DNA from: MADRE3 sp963718195
GTDB taxonomy: Bacteria; Desulfobacterota; Desulfobulbia; Desulfobulbales; Desulfocapsaceae
DNA: 64,000 bases
Assembly (NCBI GenBank): GCA_963718195.1
Contig: CAVQYQ010000004.1
Location: 186,001 to 250,000, forward strand
Direction: 5' to 3'
Each line of letters starts with the position of its first letter. The first letter of the stretch is position 1. Shown piece after piece: positions 18,273 to 27,513 of the stretch. Both the position numbers and the translations under genes were made by a program. Below the pieces are notes generated by a model. It saw only the letters and a program-made list of their open reading frames with translations, searched no databases and was not told the origin of the DNA.

Positions 18273-18422
18273 TTATTTTGTCTCTTTGTGCGGAGTATGG
18301 ACTCTGCAAAATGGGCAATATTTACTCAATTCGAGTTTGCCCGGGGTGTTTTTCTTGTTTTTCGTCGTTGAATAGTTACGACGTTTGCAGGTACCACATG
18401 CAAGAGTAATTATATCTCTCAT
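18273..18422 (-). CDS. rpmG: 50S ribosomal protein L33
   Basis: This 49-residue gene is short. It reads MRDIITLACGTCKRRNYSTT and then a lysine/asparagine-rich middle, ending KYCPFCRVHTPHKETK. The two CxxC pairs (CGTC, CPFC) make this the zinc-binding form of L33, so a zinc-free paralogue elsewhere would not be surprising. It is located between tufB and tRNA-Trp, 10 bases from the tRNA. Confidence 0.95.
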   Translation of the reverse strand: MRDIITLACGTCKRRNYSTTKNKKNTPGKLELSKYCPFCRVHTPHKETK

Positions 18423-18450
18423 AGCTCACGACCCTATTACAGAAAAAAAT

Positions 18451-18479
18451 TTACCCTGCTCCTCAAAGAAGCAGGGTAA
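18451..18479 (-). terminator. Rho-independent terminator after tufB
   Basis: A perfect stem TTACCCTGCT / AGCAGGGTAA with an 8-9-base loop is followed on the minus strand by seven T residues. It lies 21 bases past the tufB stop and only about 30 bases before the rpmG start. Expression of rpmG-trnW-secE-nusG must therefore rely on readthrough or on a promoter hidden in this short gap. Confidence 0.85.
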
Positions 18480-18499
18480 GCTATCTGCGCTACGGATTA

Positions 18500-19690
18500 T
18501 TAGGAAACGATTTCACTGATAACACCAGCGCCAACAGTCCGACCACCCTCACGAATCGCAAATCGCAGTCCTACATCCATCGCGATCGGGGTGATCAGCT
18601 CGGCATCTATCGATATATTATCGCCAGGCATTACCATCTCTACACCCTCGGACAACGTTACCACGCCGGTCACGTCGGTGGTGCGGAAATAAAACTGCGG
18701 ACGATAGCCATTAAAAAACGGCGTATGGCGTCCACCCTCATCCTTGCTCAGGATGTAGCACTCTGCCTTGAACTTCGTGTGCGGAGTTATCGAACCCGCT
18801 GCCGCAAGAACCTGGCCGCGCTCTACCTCATCGCGCTTGGTGCCGCGAAGCAGTGCACCAATGTTGTCGCCCGCCTGGCCCTGGTCGAGAAGTTTACGAA
18901 ACATCTCAACGCCGGTTACAACCGTCTTCTGCGTCGCGCGAATACCGACGATCTCAACCTCATCGCCAACGTGGATCACACCACGCTCGACACGACCGGT
19001 GGCAACTGTACCACGACCAGAAATTGAAAACACGTCCTCAACCGGCATCAGAAACGGCTGGTCAACATCACGCTCCGGCTCGGGAATATAGCTGTCGATT
19101 GCTTCCATCAACTCCCAGATGCACTTGGTCTTCTCCGCATCATCGGGATTCTCAAGGGCATGCAGTGCTGAGCCCTGGATAAATGGAATATCATCACCAG
19201 GAAACTCATATTTATCGAGAAGCTCACGTAACTCCATATCAACAAGCTCAATCAGTTCCTCGTCGTCTACCATGTCACATTTGTTCAGGAAGACAACCAT
19301 CGCAGGAACACCAACCTGACGGGCAAGAAGGATATGCTCTCTGGTCTGGGGCATGGCACCATCAGTGGCAGCTACAACCAGGATTGCGCCGTCCATCTGC
19401 GCTGCTCCGGTGATCATGTTCTTGATATAGTCAGCATGGCCGGGACAGTCCACGTGTGCGTAATGACGATTAACTGTCTCATACTCCACGTGAGCGGTGG
19501 CGATCGTGATTCCGCGCTCCTTCTCTTCAGGCGCCTTATCAATCTCACTAAAGTCAGTAAACTGGGCCTGACCTTTTGTAGACAATACTCGGGTGATCGC
19601 TGCCGTTAATGTTGTCTTACCATGGTCAATATGTCCAATCGTTCCCACATTAACATGCGGCTTTGTCCTTTCAAATTTCTCCTTTGCCAT
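18500..19690 (-). CDS. tuf: Elongation factor Tu, copy B
   Basis: This 396-residue protein has all the GTPase motifs of copy A (1739-2929) and differs from it only at residue 2 (Ala instead of Ser) and at the last residue (Ser instead of Ala). It lies directly behind four tRNA genes (Thr, Tyr, Gly, Thr), the same order as the E. coli thrU-tyrU-glyT-thrT-tufB operon. A strong terminator follows. By eye, the two genes differ at one silent site in the central ~1.08 kb and at five sites in the first ~110 bases. Confidence 0.98.
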   Translation of the reverse strand: MAKEKFERTKPHVNVGTIGHIDHGKTTLTAAITRVLSTKGQAQFTDFSEIDKAPEEKERGITIATAHVEYETVNRHYAHVDCPGHADYIKNMITGAAQMDGAILVVAATDGAMPQTREHILLARQVGVPAMVVFLNKCDMVDDEELIELVDMELRELLDKYEFPGDDIPFIQGSALHALENPDDAEKTKCIWELMEAIDSYIPEPERDVDQPFLMPVEDVFSISGRGTVATGRVERGVIHVGDEVEIVGIRATQKTVVTGVEMFRKLLDQGQAGDNIGALLRGTKRDEVERGQVLAAAGSITPHTKFKAECYILSKDEGGRHTPFFNGYRPQFYFRTTDVTGVVTLSEGVEMVMPGDNISIDAELITPIAMDVGLRFAIREGGRTVGAGVISEIVS

Positions 19691-19745
19691 TTTCCTGTCT
19701 CCTCAGGCCATTGAAGGTTCTTAACAAATTGTTTCTTCTTGTCCC

Positions 19746-19821
<76 letters not shown>

Positions 19822-19840
19822 GGTCTTTACTCCTAACACC

Positions 19841-19916
19841 TGGAGCGGGAAACGAGACTCGAACTCGCAACCCTCAGCTTGGAAGGCTGATGCTCTACCA
19901 ATTGAGCTATTCCCGC
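19841..19916 (-). tRNA. trnG: tRNA-Gly (TCC anticodon)
   Basis: The 76-base cloverleaf has 5' end GCGGGAA, anticodon stem TCAGC / GCTGA around loop CTTCCAA, T-loop TTCGAGT and an encoded CCA. It belongs to the tRNA-tufB transcription unit. Confidence 0.96.
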
Positions 19917-19946
19917 AGACAAACAAGACCTACCGAGAGTGACAGA

Positions 19947-20031
19947 TGGTGGAGGGGGGAGGATTCGAACCTCCGAAGGCTCCGCCGACAGATTTACAGT
20001 CTGTTCCCTTTGACCGCTCGGGAACCCCTCC
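19947..20031 (-). tRNA. trnY: tRNA-Tyr (GTA anticodon)
   Basis: The 85-base class II tRNA has acceptor GGAGGGG / CCCCTCC, anticodon stem AGACT/ATCTG-type around loop CTGTAAA, a long variable arm, T-loop TTCGAAT, discriminator A and an encoded CCA. Confidence 0.96.
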
Positions 20032-20098
20032 ACAAATCACTCTAAATAGGCCGTAATACCTTTAATATCTTATTAAAACTTTGCAAGTTTTCTTTTCA

Positions 20099-20174
20099 TG
20101 GAGCTGGCGATGGGACTTGAACCCGCAACCTGCTGATTACAAATCAGCTGCTCTGCCAATTGAGCTACGCCAGC
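20099..20174 (-). tRNA. trnT: tRNA-Thr (TGT anticodon)
   Basis: The 76-base cloverleaf has acceptor GCTGGCG / CGCCAGC, anticodon stem GCTGA / TCAGC around loop TTTGTAA, T-loop TTCAAGT and an encoded CCA. It is the first gene of the tRNA-tufB operon, about 15 bases downstream of its promoter -10 box. Confidence 0.96.
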
Positions 20175-20188
20175 TTACAAAGCTGTTT

Positions 20189-20217
20189 AATATACTCCTT
20201 CAAGATTTTTATAGCAA
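20189..20217 (-). promoter_or_regulatory. Sigma70-type promoter of the tRNA-tufB operon
   Basis: On the minus strand TTGCTA (20217-20212) and TATATT (20194-20189) are separated by exactly 17 bases. The tRNA-Thr(TGT) 5' end is 15 bases further on. Sequence and position fit a stable-RNA promoter. No G/C-rich discriminator was obvious. Confidence 0.65.
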
Positions 20218-20301
20218 TATTTTTTTCAGCCCAAATTCTCTTTTTACGAAATCGAGAAATTCAAAGGGAGTTCACTATTTCCGCCAACTGCGCACAAAAA
20301 A

Positions 20302-20331
20302 AACCCGGTTCGGGTAATTCCGAACCGGGTT
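20302..20331. terminator. Bidirectional terminator after qmoC
   Basis: A perfect 12-bp stem AACCCGGTTCGG / CCGAACCGGGTT with a 6-base loop has an A run on one side and a T run on the other. It lies about 30 bases past the qmoC stop and separates qmoABC from the tRNA-tufB promoter. Confidence 0.9.
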
Positions 20332-20358
20332 TTTTTGAGGTATCTTGGAATTCAGTAA

Positions 20359-21561
20359 TTATTCCTGTTCAATCACCGGCTTTCCAAAAGAGCTTTCACG
20401 ATATTTCTCAAACGCCATCGCCGTTGTTCTATAGGCCATATGGGCAAATTTGGTATACGGCATATAGAGAAAGAGCATCATGACGGCCACCAGATGACAG
20501 AAGTAGACAATATAGCCAAGTGTCGGCATGCCAAGCAATCTGATTATTTCCGCTCCTAAACCGGTGACACCAACGGCCATGATCTCCCAGATCAAAAACC
20601 AGTCATAGAATGTCTTGCTTGACGCTCCTTCACTCTCTGATTTTGTCCTGTTCGTCCACAATACCCAGACACCATAAAGCAGGGCAACTGCAGAGACGTT
20701 GGCAAGGATCTTGAAAGGATCATAGAGCAGCATTGGTCCGTGCCAGGACGGCAGGAACAAGCCGACGATATCGTTTTTAAAAAGAGACCAGCTGGTAACG
20801 ATAAACAGACCAACAAATGCGAGCATCAACGGCAGATGACCGGTGACCCTGTCCGTGTTTGTGGTGCATTCCTTGAATCGCTTGTGGGTGAAAATCTCAA
20901 CGATTGACGGCCAGAGATAATCGGTGACAAACTGAACGACAGACGGCCTGAATTCAGAGGTGATATTTGCCCTTTTCGACATGTCCCCCCACAACTTTGT
21001 CAGCCCCTTGTAGAGGGAAAAACCTGCAATACCGACAGACGGAACCATGAACATCACGATAAAGAAGATATTCTTGGCATACCATTTAAAATCCCAGGTA
21101 CCGAAAAACTGCTGGTAGCCATGGGATGCAAATTCCTCTTTTGTCGGAATATGCATCGCCCCGGACAGCAACCAGACAACAAAGATGATCACGGCAGGAA
21201 TACCGATAAGCATTGGCAATCCTTTTGCAGAGGATGCCAGTTTTGCAAGGCCACTTGGCCAGCCATAGAAGGTATAGGCATAGGCCCGAATAGCGCCGAG
21301 TACTTCAGATGGTTTGGCACCTCGCGGGCAATAGGTGGAACAGTCGCCGCAGGCGTGACATAAAAACACATCAGGATCAGCGATCAATTTATCCTTCATA
21401 CCCCAGCCAGACCAAATCATCTCCTTTCGCGGAAATGGTTTTTCATCCGAGGATAGGGGACAGCGTACAGAGCAGGTTGCACACTGGTAACACTTCTTCA
21501 GTGTATCACCACCCGCTCCTTTCAGATATTTTATAAATTCTAAATCAGGTTGGACGTTCAT
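20359..21561 (-). CDS. qmoC: Quinone-interacting membrane-bound oxidoreductase subunit C (QmoC)
   Basis: This 400-residue protein fuses a soluble HdrC-like part with two [4Fe-4S] motifs (CYQCATCSVRCP at about residues 23-34 and CHACGDCSTYCPRG at about 68-81) to a HdrE/NarI-like membrane part with several hydrophobic helices (about 120-380) expected to hold b hemes and a menaquinone site. It anchors QmoAB and passes electrons from menaquinol toward APS reductase. A good AGGAGG site precedes the ATG. A 108-base gap separates it from qmoB, and a strong terminator follows. Confidence 0.95.
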   Translation of the reverse strand: MNVQPDLEFIKYLKGAGGDTLKKCYQCATCSVRCPLSSDEKPFPRKEMIWSGWGMKDKLIADPDVFLCHACGDCSTYCPRGAKPSEVLGAIRAYAYTFYGWPSGLAKLASSAKGLPMLIGIPAVIIFVVWLLSGAMHIPTKEEFASHGYQQFFGTWDFKWYAKNIFFIVMFMVPSVGIAGFSLYKGLTKLWGDMSKRANITSEFRPSVVQFVTDYLWPSIVEIFTHKRFKECTTNTDRVTGHLPLMLAFVGLFIVTSWSLFKNDIVGLFLPSWHGPMLLYDPFKILANVSAVALLYGVWVLWTNRTKSESEGASSKTFYDWFLIWEIMAVGVTGLGAEIIRLLGMPTLGYIVYFCHLVAVMMLFLYMPYTKFAHMAYRTTAMAFEKYRESSFGKPVIEQE

Positions 21562-21669
21562 TGTTTGCCTCCTGTTATCTTATCAAAAAAAGCCATTTTC
21601 TGGCACACTCAGCCTGATATTGAACCGCATACCATAACAGTACACGGTTCAACCATGATAAAAAACAGG

Positions 21670-23934
21670 TTAGAAGCCTTTAAACGGATTCGGACCCATT
21701 TCAACGATTTCCTCAACAAAGTCGTTGAGAATCTGTGGAATCTTGTCGTAATCGGTTATCGCAACCTGTTCTGTGGCACAACGCTCTGACTCAAGACCAA
21801 GGGTCGACAGCGTATCACCAATATTTTCCATTCGTTTCTTGGCGATTTCAGAGCCTTTGACGAAGTGACACTGATAGTCATCACCATAGGTACAACCGAG
21901 GAGCATCGCCCCGTCCATACCAGCAGAAAGCGCATCACGAATCCAGGCCATATTTACTGAACCGAGACATCGAACAGGCACAAACCGGATCATGTGATTA
22001 ATGCCGTTGCGTTTCATTCCGGCCATATCAACTGCCGGGTATGCGTCATTTTCACAGATGAAAACAACAATTCTCAAACGGTCATCATCTTCTTCCGGTA
22101 CTTCAACCGCTTTGATCATGGATCCGATCAGGTCAATGTTATAATCCCTGAAACCGATGATACGCTCGGGGCATGCACCCATACAGGTACCACAGCGACG
22201 GCAGCGTGTATTATTTGGCAGCGGAGTTCCTTTTTCGTCATCGTCAAGCGCGCCAAACGGGCATTCCTCTGTACACCGCTTACACTGGGTACAGCGCTGC
22301 ATGAAAAATTCAGGATAGGTCGCATCTCCAGATCGCGGATGAACTGAAACACCGCGGTCAGTCGACTCGAGACACTGGATTGCCTTTAAGGCTGCACCCG
22401 TGGCATCATCAATCGTTTCTTCCATGGTTTCAGCTTTTCTCACACCACCACAGGCATAAACGCCGGTCCGCCTGGTCTCATATGGAAAACAGATAAAATG
22501 GGAGTCTGCGTAACCGTCAAAGAGTTCGAGATCTGAAAATGCTGGTCCCTGGCGGTAAGCGAGATTTATGGAGTACTCGTCCTTGGTGGTCGGCACCATG
22601 CCGGCAGCAAGGACAACCATATCAACATCAAGGGTCAGGTCCTCACCAAGAAGGGTGTCCTCTGCGGTTACCGAGAGTTTTCCATCATTTTCTTCAACCT
22701 TGGTGACACTTGCCTTGGTGAGAAAAATGTTGTCAATCTCTTGCGCTTTTTTGTAGTAAAGCTCCTGGCTGCCGGGAGTACGCATGTGCTGATAGAGGAT
22801 AAAGGCCTTACCTTCCTCATTGTCTTCACACACATACTGTGCCTGCTTGAGGGCAACCATCGAGGTAACAGAGTTGCAATAGGGGAAGTCCTTATCGTGA
22901 TCTTTGCCGCCCGGGCTCTGGATAAATGCGACATTTGCAGGAACCTTGCCTGCTTTTGCAAGTTGCTCGAACTCGGCATTGGTCACAACGTTCTTGATAG
23001 AACCGTAACCAAGGTGGTCATACTCCGAGACATCGGCAGGTACCCAACCGGTGGCAAGGACAACGGCACCATGCAATTCGGCACTTTCATCGATATCGAC
23101 ATAGGGCTTGAGTCCGGTATTGGGATCTTCCATCTCGCCTTTTTCGATCTTTTCCTGCTCATCAGCGGCAACTTTTGCGGGTGCATCCCATTCGGTACTG
23201 CTGCCCGCTTCTTTCATGGAAACCCGAAATTCACCAGGTGAGCCGGCGATGCGAGCGACCTCAGTACCTGTTCTGACGGTAATTTTCTCATCGGCTTTGA
23301 CCGCTGCAATCAAGGCATCAACCGGATTGTCTTCGAGGTCAGTCCATGGCGCTTTTGTTGGAAATGATCTTCTCCAGCCAAGCGCATTACCACCAAGCTC
23401 ATTCTCCTTTTCAACAAGCGTCACTTCATACCCGGCGGCGGCTGCTTCCTGGGCTGCGGTAAGACCAGCAATACCACCACCCATGACAAGGATTTTCTTG
23501 TTCAGGGTTTCGAGCTTATATGCTTCAGGTAATTCTGTTTTCTGAGCACGCGTGCACCCCATTCGCATATAGTCGGATGCAGTCTCCTGAAGAAACTCCG
23601 CGGCCTCCGCAGATGGTTCTTCACCCTCGGCCGGTTTGACTTCCGCCCAGACAACCTGCTCACGCAGATTGGCGCGAACCGTGATTTTATCCTCACCAAA
23701 GTCAAACTCATTCTGCATGACTCTCGGGGAGCAGGCACCAATGACGACCGTATTAACCCCCTCATTGGTAATGTCATTTTCTATCAGAGAACGACCTTCA
23801 GCTCCACAGAGATATGCATGAGTTTTACACTCCATGGACATTTCACCGGTTACCACTTCAGCAAGCGCTTCCATATCAAGTGCTTCACCGATACCGCAAC
23901 CTGAGCATAAATAGGCGCAATATTTTTTATCCAT
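21670..23934 (-). CDS. qmoB: Quinone-interacting membrane-bound oxidoreductase subunit B (QmoB)
   Basis: This 754-residue flavin/iron-sulfur subunit is HdrA-like. The FAD motif GGGIAGLTAAQEAAAAGYE starts at about residue 153. Two [4Fe-4S] ferredoxin motifs (CTQCKRCTEECP and CRRCGTCMGACP) lie at about 545-595. The C-terminal ~140 residues resemble MvhD/HdrD-type delta subunits (RFVPVRCLGSVN, LLGCTYGDDYQCHF). The fusion may allow electron confurcation between Qmo and AprBA. It begins 6 bases after the qmoA stop with AGGAGG upstream. Confidence 0.95.
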   Translation of the reverse strand: MDKKYCAYLCSGCGIGEALDMEALAEVVTGEMSMECKTHAYLCGAEGRSLIENDITNEGVNTVVIGACSPRVMQNEFDFGEDKITVRANLREQVVWAEVKPAEGEEPSAEAAEFLQETASDYMRMGCTRAQKTELPEAYKLETLNKKILVMGGGIAGLTAAQEAAAAGYEVTLVEKENELGGNALGWRRSFPTKAPWTDLEDNPVDALIAAVKADEKITVRTGTEVARIAGSPGEFRVSMKEAGSSTEWDAPAKVAADEQEKIEKGEMEDPNTGLKPYVDIDESAELHGAVVLATGWVPADVSEYDHLGYGSIKNVVTNAEFEQLAKAGKVPANVAFIQSPGGKDHDKDFPYCNSVTSMVALKQAQYVCEDNEEGKAFILYQHMRTPGSQELYYKKAQEIDNIFLTKASVTKVEENDGKLSVTAEDTLLGEDLTLDVDMVVLAAGMVPTTKDEYSINLAYRQGPAFSDLELFDGYADSHFICFPYETRRTGVYACGGVRKAETMEETIDDATGAALKAIQCLESTDRGVSVHPRSGDATYPEFFMQRCTQCKRCTEECPFGALDDDEKGTPLPNNTRCRRCGTCMGACPERIIGFRDYNIDLIGSMIKAVEVPEEDDDRLRIVVFICENDAYPAVDMAGMKRNGINHMIRFVPVRCLGSVNMAWIRDALSAGMDGAMLLGCTYGDDYQCHFVKGSEIAKKRMENIGDTLSTLGLESERCATEQVAITDYDKIPQILNDFVEEIVEMGPNPFKGF

Positions 23935-23940
23935 CGTTCA

Positions 23941-25200
23941 TTACCTCCTGGAAACCTGAATTGCCTTTAAGGCAGCGGCTGTTGATGATTGAGTAGTTGT
24001 AGCAACATCTGCTGCTTTCTTGGCACAGCCGGCTCCGATCAGACCTTTGTCCAGATCGGAAAGTACAAAACCATTGCTGTCAATTGTCACCACTGAAGGT
24101 GCCCCTCCATCAGCCATCTCTGGCTGCATGCCGGTGGCCAATACTGCCATATCAACGGTCTGCTCTATCTTGTCACCGGTTACCGCATTTTCTGCAATAA
24201 CGGTAACCGCACCATCAGCCTCAACATTGATATCCGCAACTTTGCCCTTGATAAACGTGGCGTTTTCATCGGCCATCAACTTCTCGCGGAATTTCTCATA
24301 CTTTCCAGGAGTCCGAAGATCGATATAGAATACGTATATTTTTGCCTCAGGATACTGCTCTCTTATATAGTTCATCTGCTTAAAGGTTGCCATGCAGCAG
24401 ATATACGAGCAAAATTCAAGATGATTTTCATCGCGTGAGCCGGCGCACTGGACAAAAGCAATCGATTCAATCTCTTTGTCAGAACCGGGTACGACAATTT
24501 TCCCACCGGTCGGTCCGGATGGAGCAGCCATCCTCTCCACCATCATGTTTGTAACGATGGCACTTGATTCGTTAAACTTGAGATTATCAATTTTTTCAGC
24601 GTCATAGGGAGCCCAGCCTGTTGCCCAGATGATTGATGCGACCTGCAGCGTAACTTTCTCAGCCTGCATGTCAAGATCTACCGCATCATATTTGCAGGCA
24701 TCCTTTACAGCCGCAGCGCCTTCTGCAGAAAGTCCATCCTTGGCGATTACGTATCTTCTCGGGAAGGCCATTTCGTGCGGCAGATAGGCAGCTTTGCATT
24801 TATTCATCCCGAAGTTAAACGGATTATCTACCTCGTCCGGACAGGCTGCGGTACAATCACCGCACGCTGTACAGTTACTGTTTACATATCGGGGAGCAAT
24901 GTCCAAGGTAACCTCGTAATTACCTGGACCGCCACTGATCGAAGAAACTGTTGCCATCGTGTACGTGCGAATTTTTCGATTATCCCTGATTCTGCGGAAA
25001 TTGATCTCCAGACCACAACTTGGCGGGCACATCTTGGGGAAGTACTCATTAAGCTGGGCGACTCGACCACCAAAATAGGGGTTCTTGTCGATGAGAAAAA
25101 CATCATTTCCGACTTCGGCGGCTTCAAGTGCTGATGTCAGCCCACTGATTCCTCCGCCTACGACCAAAATTGCACCGGAGGTGCCTTGCTCGTCAGTCAT
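23941..25200 (-). CDS. qmoA: Quinone-interacting membrane-bound oxidoreductase subunit A (QmoA)
   Basis: This 419-residue HdrA-like flavoprotein has the FAD-binding GGGISGLTSALEAAEVG at about residues 14-30, the CPPSCGLE cysteine segment at about 57-64, and a CTACGDCTAACPDE iron-sulfur motif at about 102-115. It is the first gene of qmoABC, with a GGAGG ribosome-binding site 6 bases from the ATG. The preceding 180-base leader contains a 12-bp inverted repeat and lies after the aprA terminator, so qmoABC may have its own promoter. Confidence 0.95.
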   Translation of the reverse strand: MTDEQGTSGAILVVGGGISGLTSALEAAEVGNDVFLIDKNPYFGGRVAQLNEYFPKMCPPSCGLEINFRRIRDNRKIRTYTMATVSSISGGPGNYEVTLDIAPRYVNSNCTACGDCTAACPDEVDNPFNFGMNKCKAAYLPHEMAFPRRYVIAKDGLSAEGAAAVKDACKYDAVDLDMQAEKVTLQVASIIWATGWAPYDAEKIDNLKFNESSAIVTNMMVERMAAPSGPTGGKIVVPGSDKEIESIAFVQCAGSRDENHLEFCSYICCMATFKQMNYIREQYPEAKIYVFYIDLRTPGKYEKFREKLMADENATFIKGKVADINVEADGAVTVIAENAVTGDKIEQTVDMAVLATGMQPEMADGGAPSVVTIDSNGFVLSDLDKGLIGAGCAKKAADVATTTQSSTAAALKAIQVSRR

Positions 25201-25316
25201 ACCTTTCCTCCATTGTTACTCTTGAATATATTGGACTATTGATACCTCACCAGATGTTGCCACCATGGAGTATTGAGGTACCAGTTATGAAAAAACATAG
25301 AGATTTTCAACTTTCT

Positions 25317-25360
25317 CATTCGGGAAAATCTGCAAGGAATCTTGTAGCTTTTCCCGAATG
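25317..25360 (-). promoter_or_regulatory. 12-bp inverted repeat in the qmoA leader
   Basis: CATTCGGGAAAA (25317-25328) and TTTTCCCGAATG (25349-25360) are perfectly complementary arms around a 20-base centre, about 120 bases upstream of qmoA and 20 bases past the aprA terminator. It could be an operator or an RNA hairpin; the sequence alone does not decide. A second, shorter repeat (TACCTCA / TGAGGTA) lies closer to qmoA, at about 25243-25280. Confidence 0.45.
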
Positions 25361-25380
25361 AAACAGTCAGACCACCATAG

Positions 25381-25419
25381 AAAAAATCTCCAGAGGCACA
25401 AAGCCCCTGGAGATTTTTT
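25381..25419. terminator. Bidirectional terminator after aprA
   Basis: A 13-bp stem AAAAAATCTCCAG / CTGGAGATTTTTT with a 13-base loop ends in T runs in both directions. It lies 30 bases past the aprA stop, so most aprBA transcripts should end before qmoA. Confidence 0.85.
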
Positions 25420-25448
25420 TACATCACCGTCTAACTGTCATCAGACGA

Positions 25449-27467
25449 TTACAGCCAAGGATCTGTCTCAAAGATGTTCAGACACTCAACCTTCTCACAT
25501 TCCCATTTCTCACTTTCAGGATCGAAAGTAGAGTTGACGAAACACTTCCAGTTTTCGTCATCACATGTTGGGAAATCTGAGCGGTAATAGAAGCCCGGAT
25601 AACGAGATTCTTTACGGAACTCAATGTGACGAATATGAGCTTCAACACACCAGATGCGGTGATAGTTCTCCCAGCAGCGGAGCAGCTCATGGAGATCACC
25701 TGCAGCCATCTTCTCAGCATCTTCGCGCAGCATCTCAAGAAGATCCAGGCAGATGTTGAGCAGTTTACCAGAAGTCATATAGTAGGTTGCAACTCCACCA
25801 CCATACTCATCGGTAGCCTTCATCAGGCGCATCATCAGACCTGCAGGCTTACAGTAATTCGGGTTAACATCTTCAGCAGTTGATAAATGGACAAATTCCT
25901 GATAACGCCTAACCGGGGCGTAAATCTCATCAGCAACTTCCTGCGCACTCTGCTTCAGCTCAGGTTTGAAATCTGCATTGTCACGACAGTATTTAACCAT
26001 CTGCTTGGCACAAATACGGCCCTCGGCATGTGAACCGGAGGAGAATTTATGACCGGAAGCTCCAACACCATCACCAGCAGTGAAAAGACCGTCAACGGTG
26101 GTCATGCGGTTGTAGCCCCACTTGTACTTGTGTGAACGTGAGTCATTCTGTACATCCGGTACCCAGTCTTCGTCCGGACCAGAGGTCCAGATACCACAGC
26201 AACCGGAGTGAGAACCGAGCATATAGGGCTCAGTCGGCATGATTTCTGAACCAACTTTCTCAGGCTCAACATTCATACCGGCCCAGAGACCTGCCTGGCC
26301 AACTGACATATCCAGGAAGTCTTCCCATGCCTCTGATTCGAGATGTTTCCAGAATTTCTTCAGAGCCTTTTCGTCCATACCGGCTTCTTTACGTTCATCC
26401 AGGAATGCATTCAGAGCGACGTCAGTAGCCATGTAAATCGGGCCACGTCCAGCTCTCAGTTCCTCGATCATCAGGTGGTTACGCAGACAGGTCGGGGTAA
26501 CCGGAGAAGCGCCATAAGGCATGAATTTTTCAAGCTCATCTTTAACAGCATCGCTGTTCGCGTAGAACTCGCCAAGGCCGTTGGATACTTTTGCCTTGAA
26601 AAGAAGGAACCACGCACCAACAGGACCGTAACCATCTTTGAAACGGGCCGGGGTGAAACGGTTTTCCATCATGGTCAGGGTCGCACCAACCTGGGCACAC
26701 ATGGTGTAGGTGGATCCAGCATTCCATACCGGATACCAGGCGCGGCCTTTACCTTCACCGGTAGACCGTGGACGGAAGATATTAACAGCACCACCACAGG
26801 CAACAACGGCGGTTTTACACTTGATTACATATACTTTATTCTCGCGGGTGGAGAACCCGGCAGCACCAGCAATCTGGTTCGGCTTGTTCTTGTCAAGCAG
26901 GAGCTTAACGATGAAAACACGCTCAAGGATATTGTCTGCGCCAAGTGCGGTGGCTGCAGGCTCTGCAACGATACACTTGTAAGACTCACCATTGATCATG
27001 ATCTGCCATTTACCGGTACGAACAGGGGTTCCACCTTCACGCAGTGTTGCTGCTGGCTTGGCGCCGTCAATGTTTTCACCATCTGCATCTTTTTTCCAGA
27101 CGGGCAGTCCCCATTCCTCAAAAAGCTTAACAGACTCATCAACGTGACGACCGCAATCATAGATAAGGTCTTCACGTACAACGCCCATCAGGTCGTTACG
27201 TACCATCTTGACGTAGCTCTCAATCGGGTTCTCACCGATGTAAGTGTTGATAGCAGAAAGGCCCTGGGCAACAGCACCAGAACGCTCGAGTGATGCTTTA
27301 TCCACCAGCATTATTTTCATGTCAGCAGGGGCCCACTTCTTGATCTCAAAAGCCGTTCCACAAGCCGCCATTCCGCCACCGACGATCAGCGCGTCTACTT
27401 CCATTTCGACAACTTCTGGATCCACTACGGCTTTCAGCTCACCTTTTGGTTTATTTGGTAATGCCAT
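25449..27467 (-). CDS. aprA: Adenylylsulfate (APS) reductase alpha subunit
   Basis: This 672-residue flavoprotein reduces APS to sulfite and AMP in the cytoplasm, the second step of dissimilatory sulfate reduction. The N-terminal FAD motif VDALIVGGGMAACGTAFEIK is at about residues 25-44. The catalytic-region segments FTPARFKDGYGPVGAWFL (about 268) and SHSGCCGIWTSGPDEDW (about 415) are intact. It belongs to the fumarate reductase flavoprotein superfamily. It follows aprB by 46 bases, with an AAGGAG site, and is followed by a strong terminator. Confidence 0.98.
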   Translation of the reverse strand: MALPNKPKGELKAVVDPEVVEMEVDALIVGGGMAACGTAFEIKKWAPADMKIMLVDKASLERSGAVAQGLSAINTYIGENPIESYVKMVRNDLMGVVREDLIYDCGRHVDESVKLFEEWGLPVWKKDADGENIDGAKPAATLREGGTPVRTGKWQIMINGESYKCIVAEPAATALGADNILERVFIVKLLLDKNKPNQIAGAAGFSTRENKVYVIKCKTAVVACGGAVNIFRPRSTGEGKGRAWYPVWNAGSTYTMCAQVGATLTMMENRFTPARFKDGYGPVGAWFLLFKAKVSNGLGEFYANSDAVKDELEKFMPYGASPVTPTCLRNHLMIEELRAGRGPIYMATDVALNAFLDERKEAGMDEKALKKFWKHLESEAWEDFLDMSVGQAGLWAGMNVEPEKVGSEIMPTEPYMLGSHSGCCGIWTSGPDEDWVPDVQNDSRSHKYKWGYNRMTTVDGLFTAGDGVGASGHKFSSGSHAEGRICAKQMVKYCRDNADFKPELKQSAQEVADEIYAPVRRYQEFVHLSTAEDVNPNYCKPAGLMMRLMKATDEYGGGVATYYMTSGKLLNICLDLLEMLREDAEKMAAGDLHELLRCWENYHRIWCVEAHIRHIEFRKESRYPGFYYRSDFPTCDDENWKCFVNSTFDPESEKWECEKVECLNIFETDPWL

Positions 27468-27513
27468 ATTTAAATCTCCTTTTAAAAGATTTTTAGATTT
27501 TAATTAATCCAGC

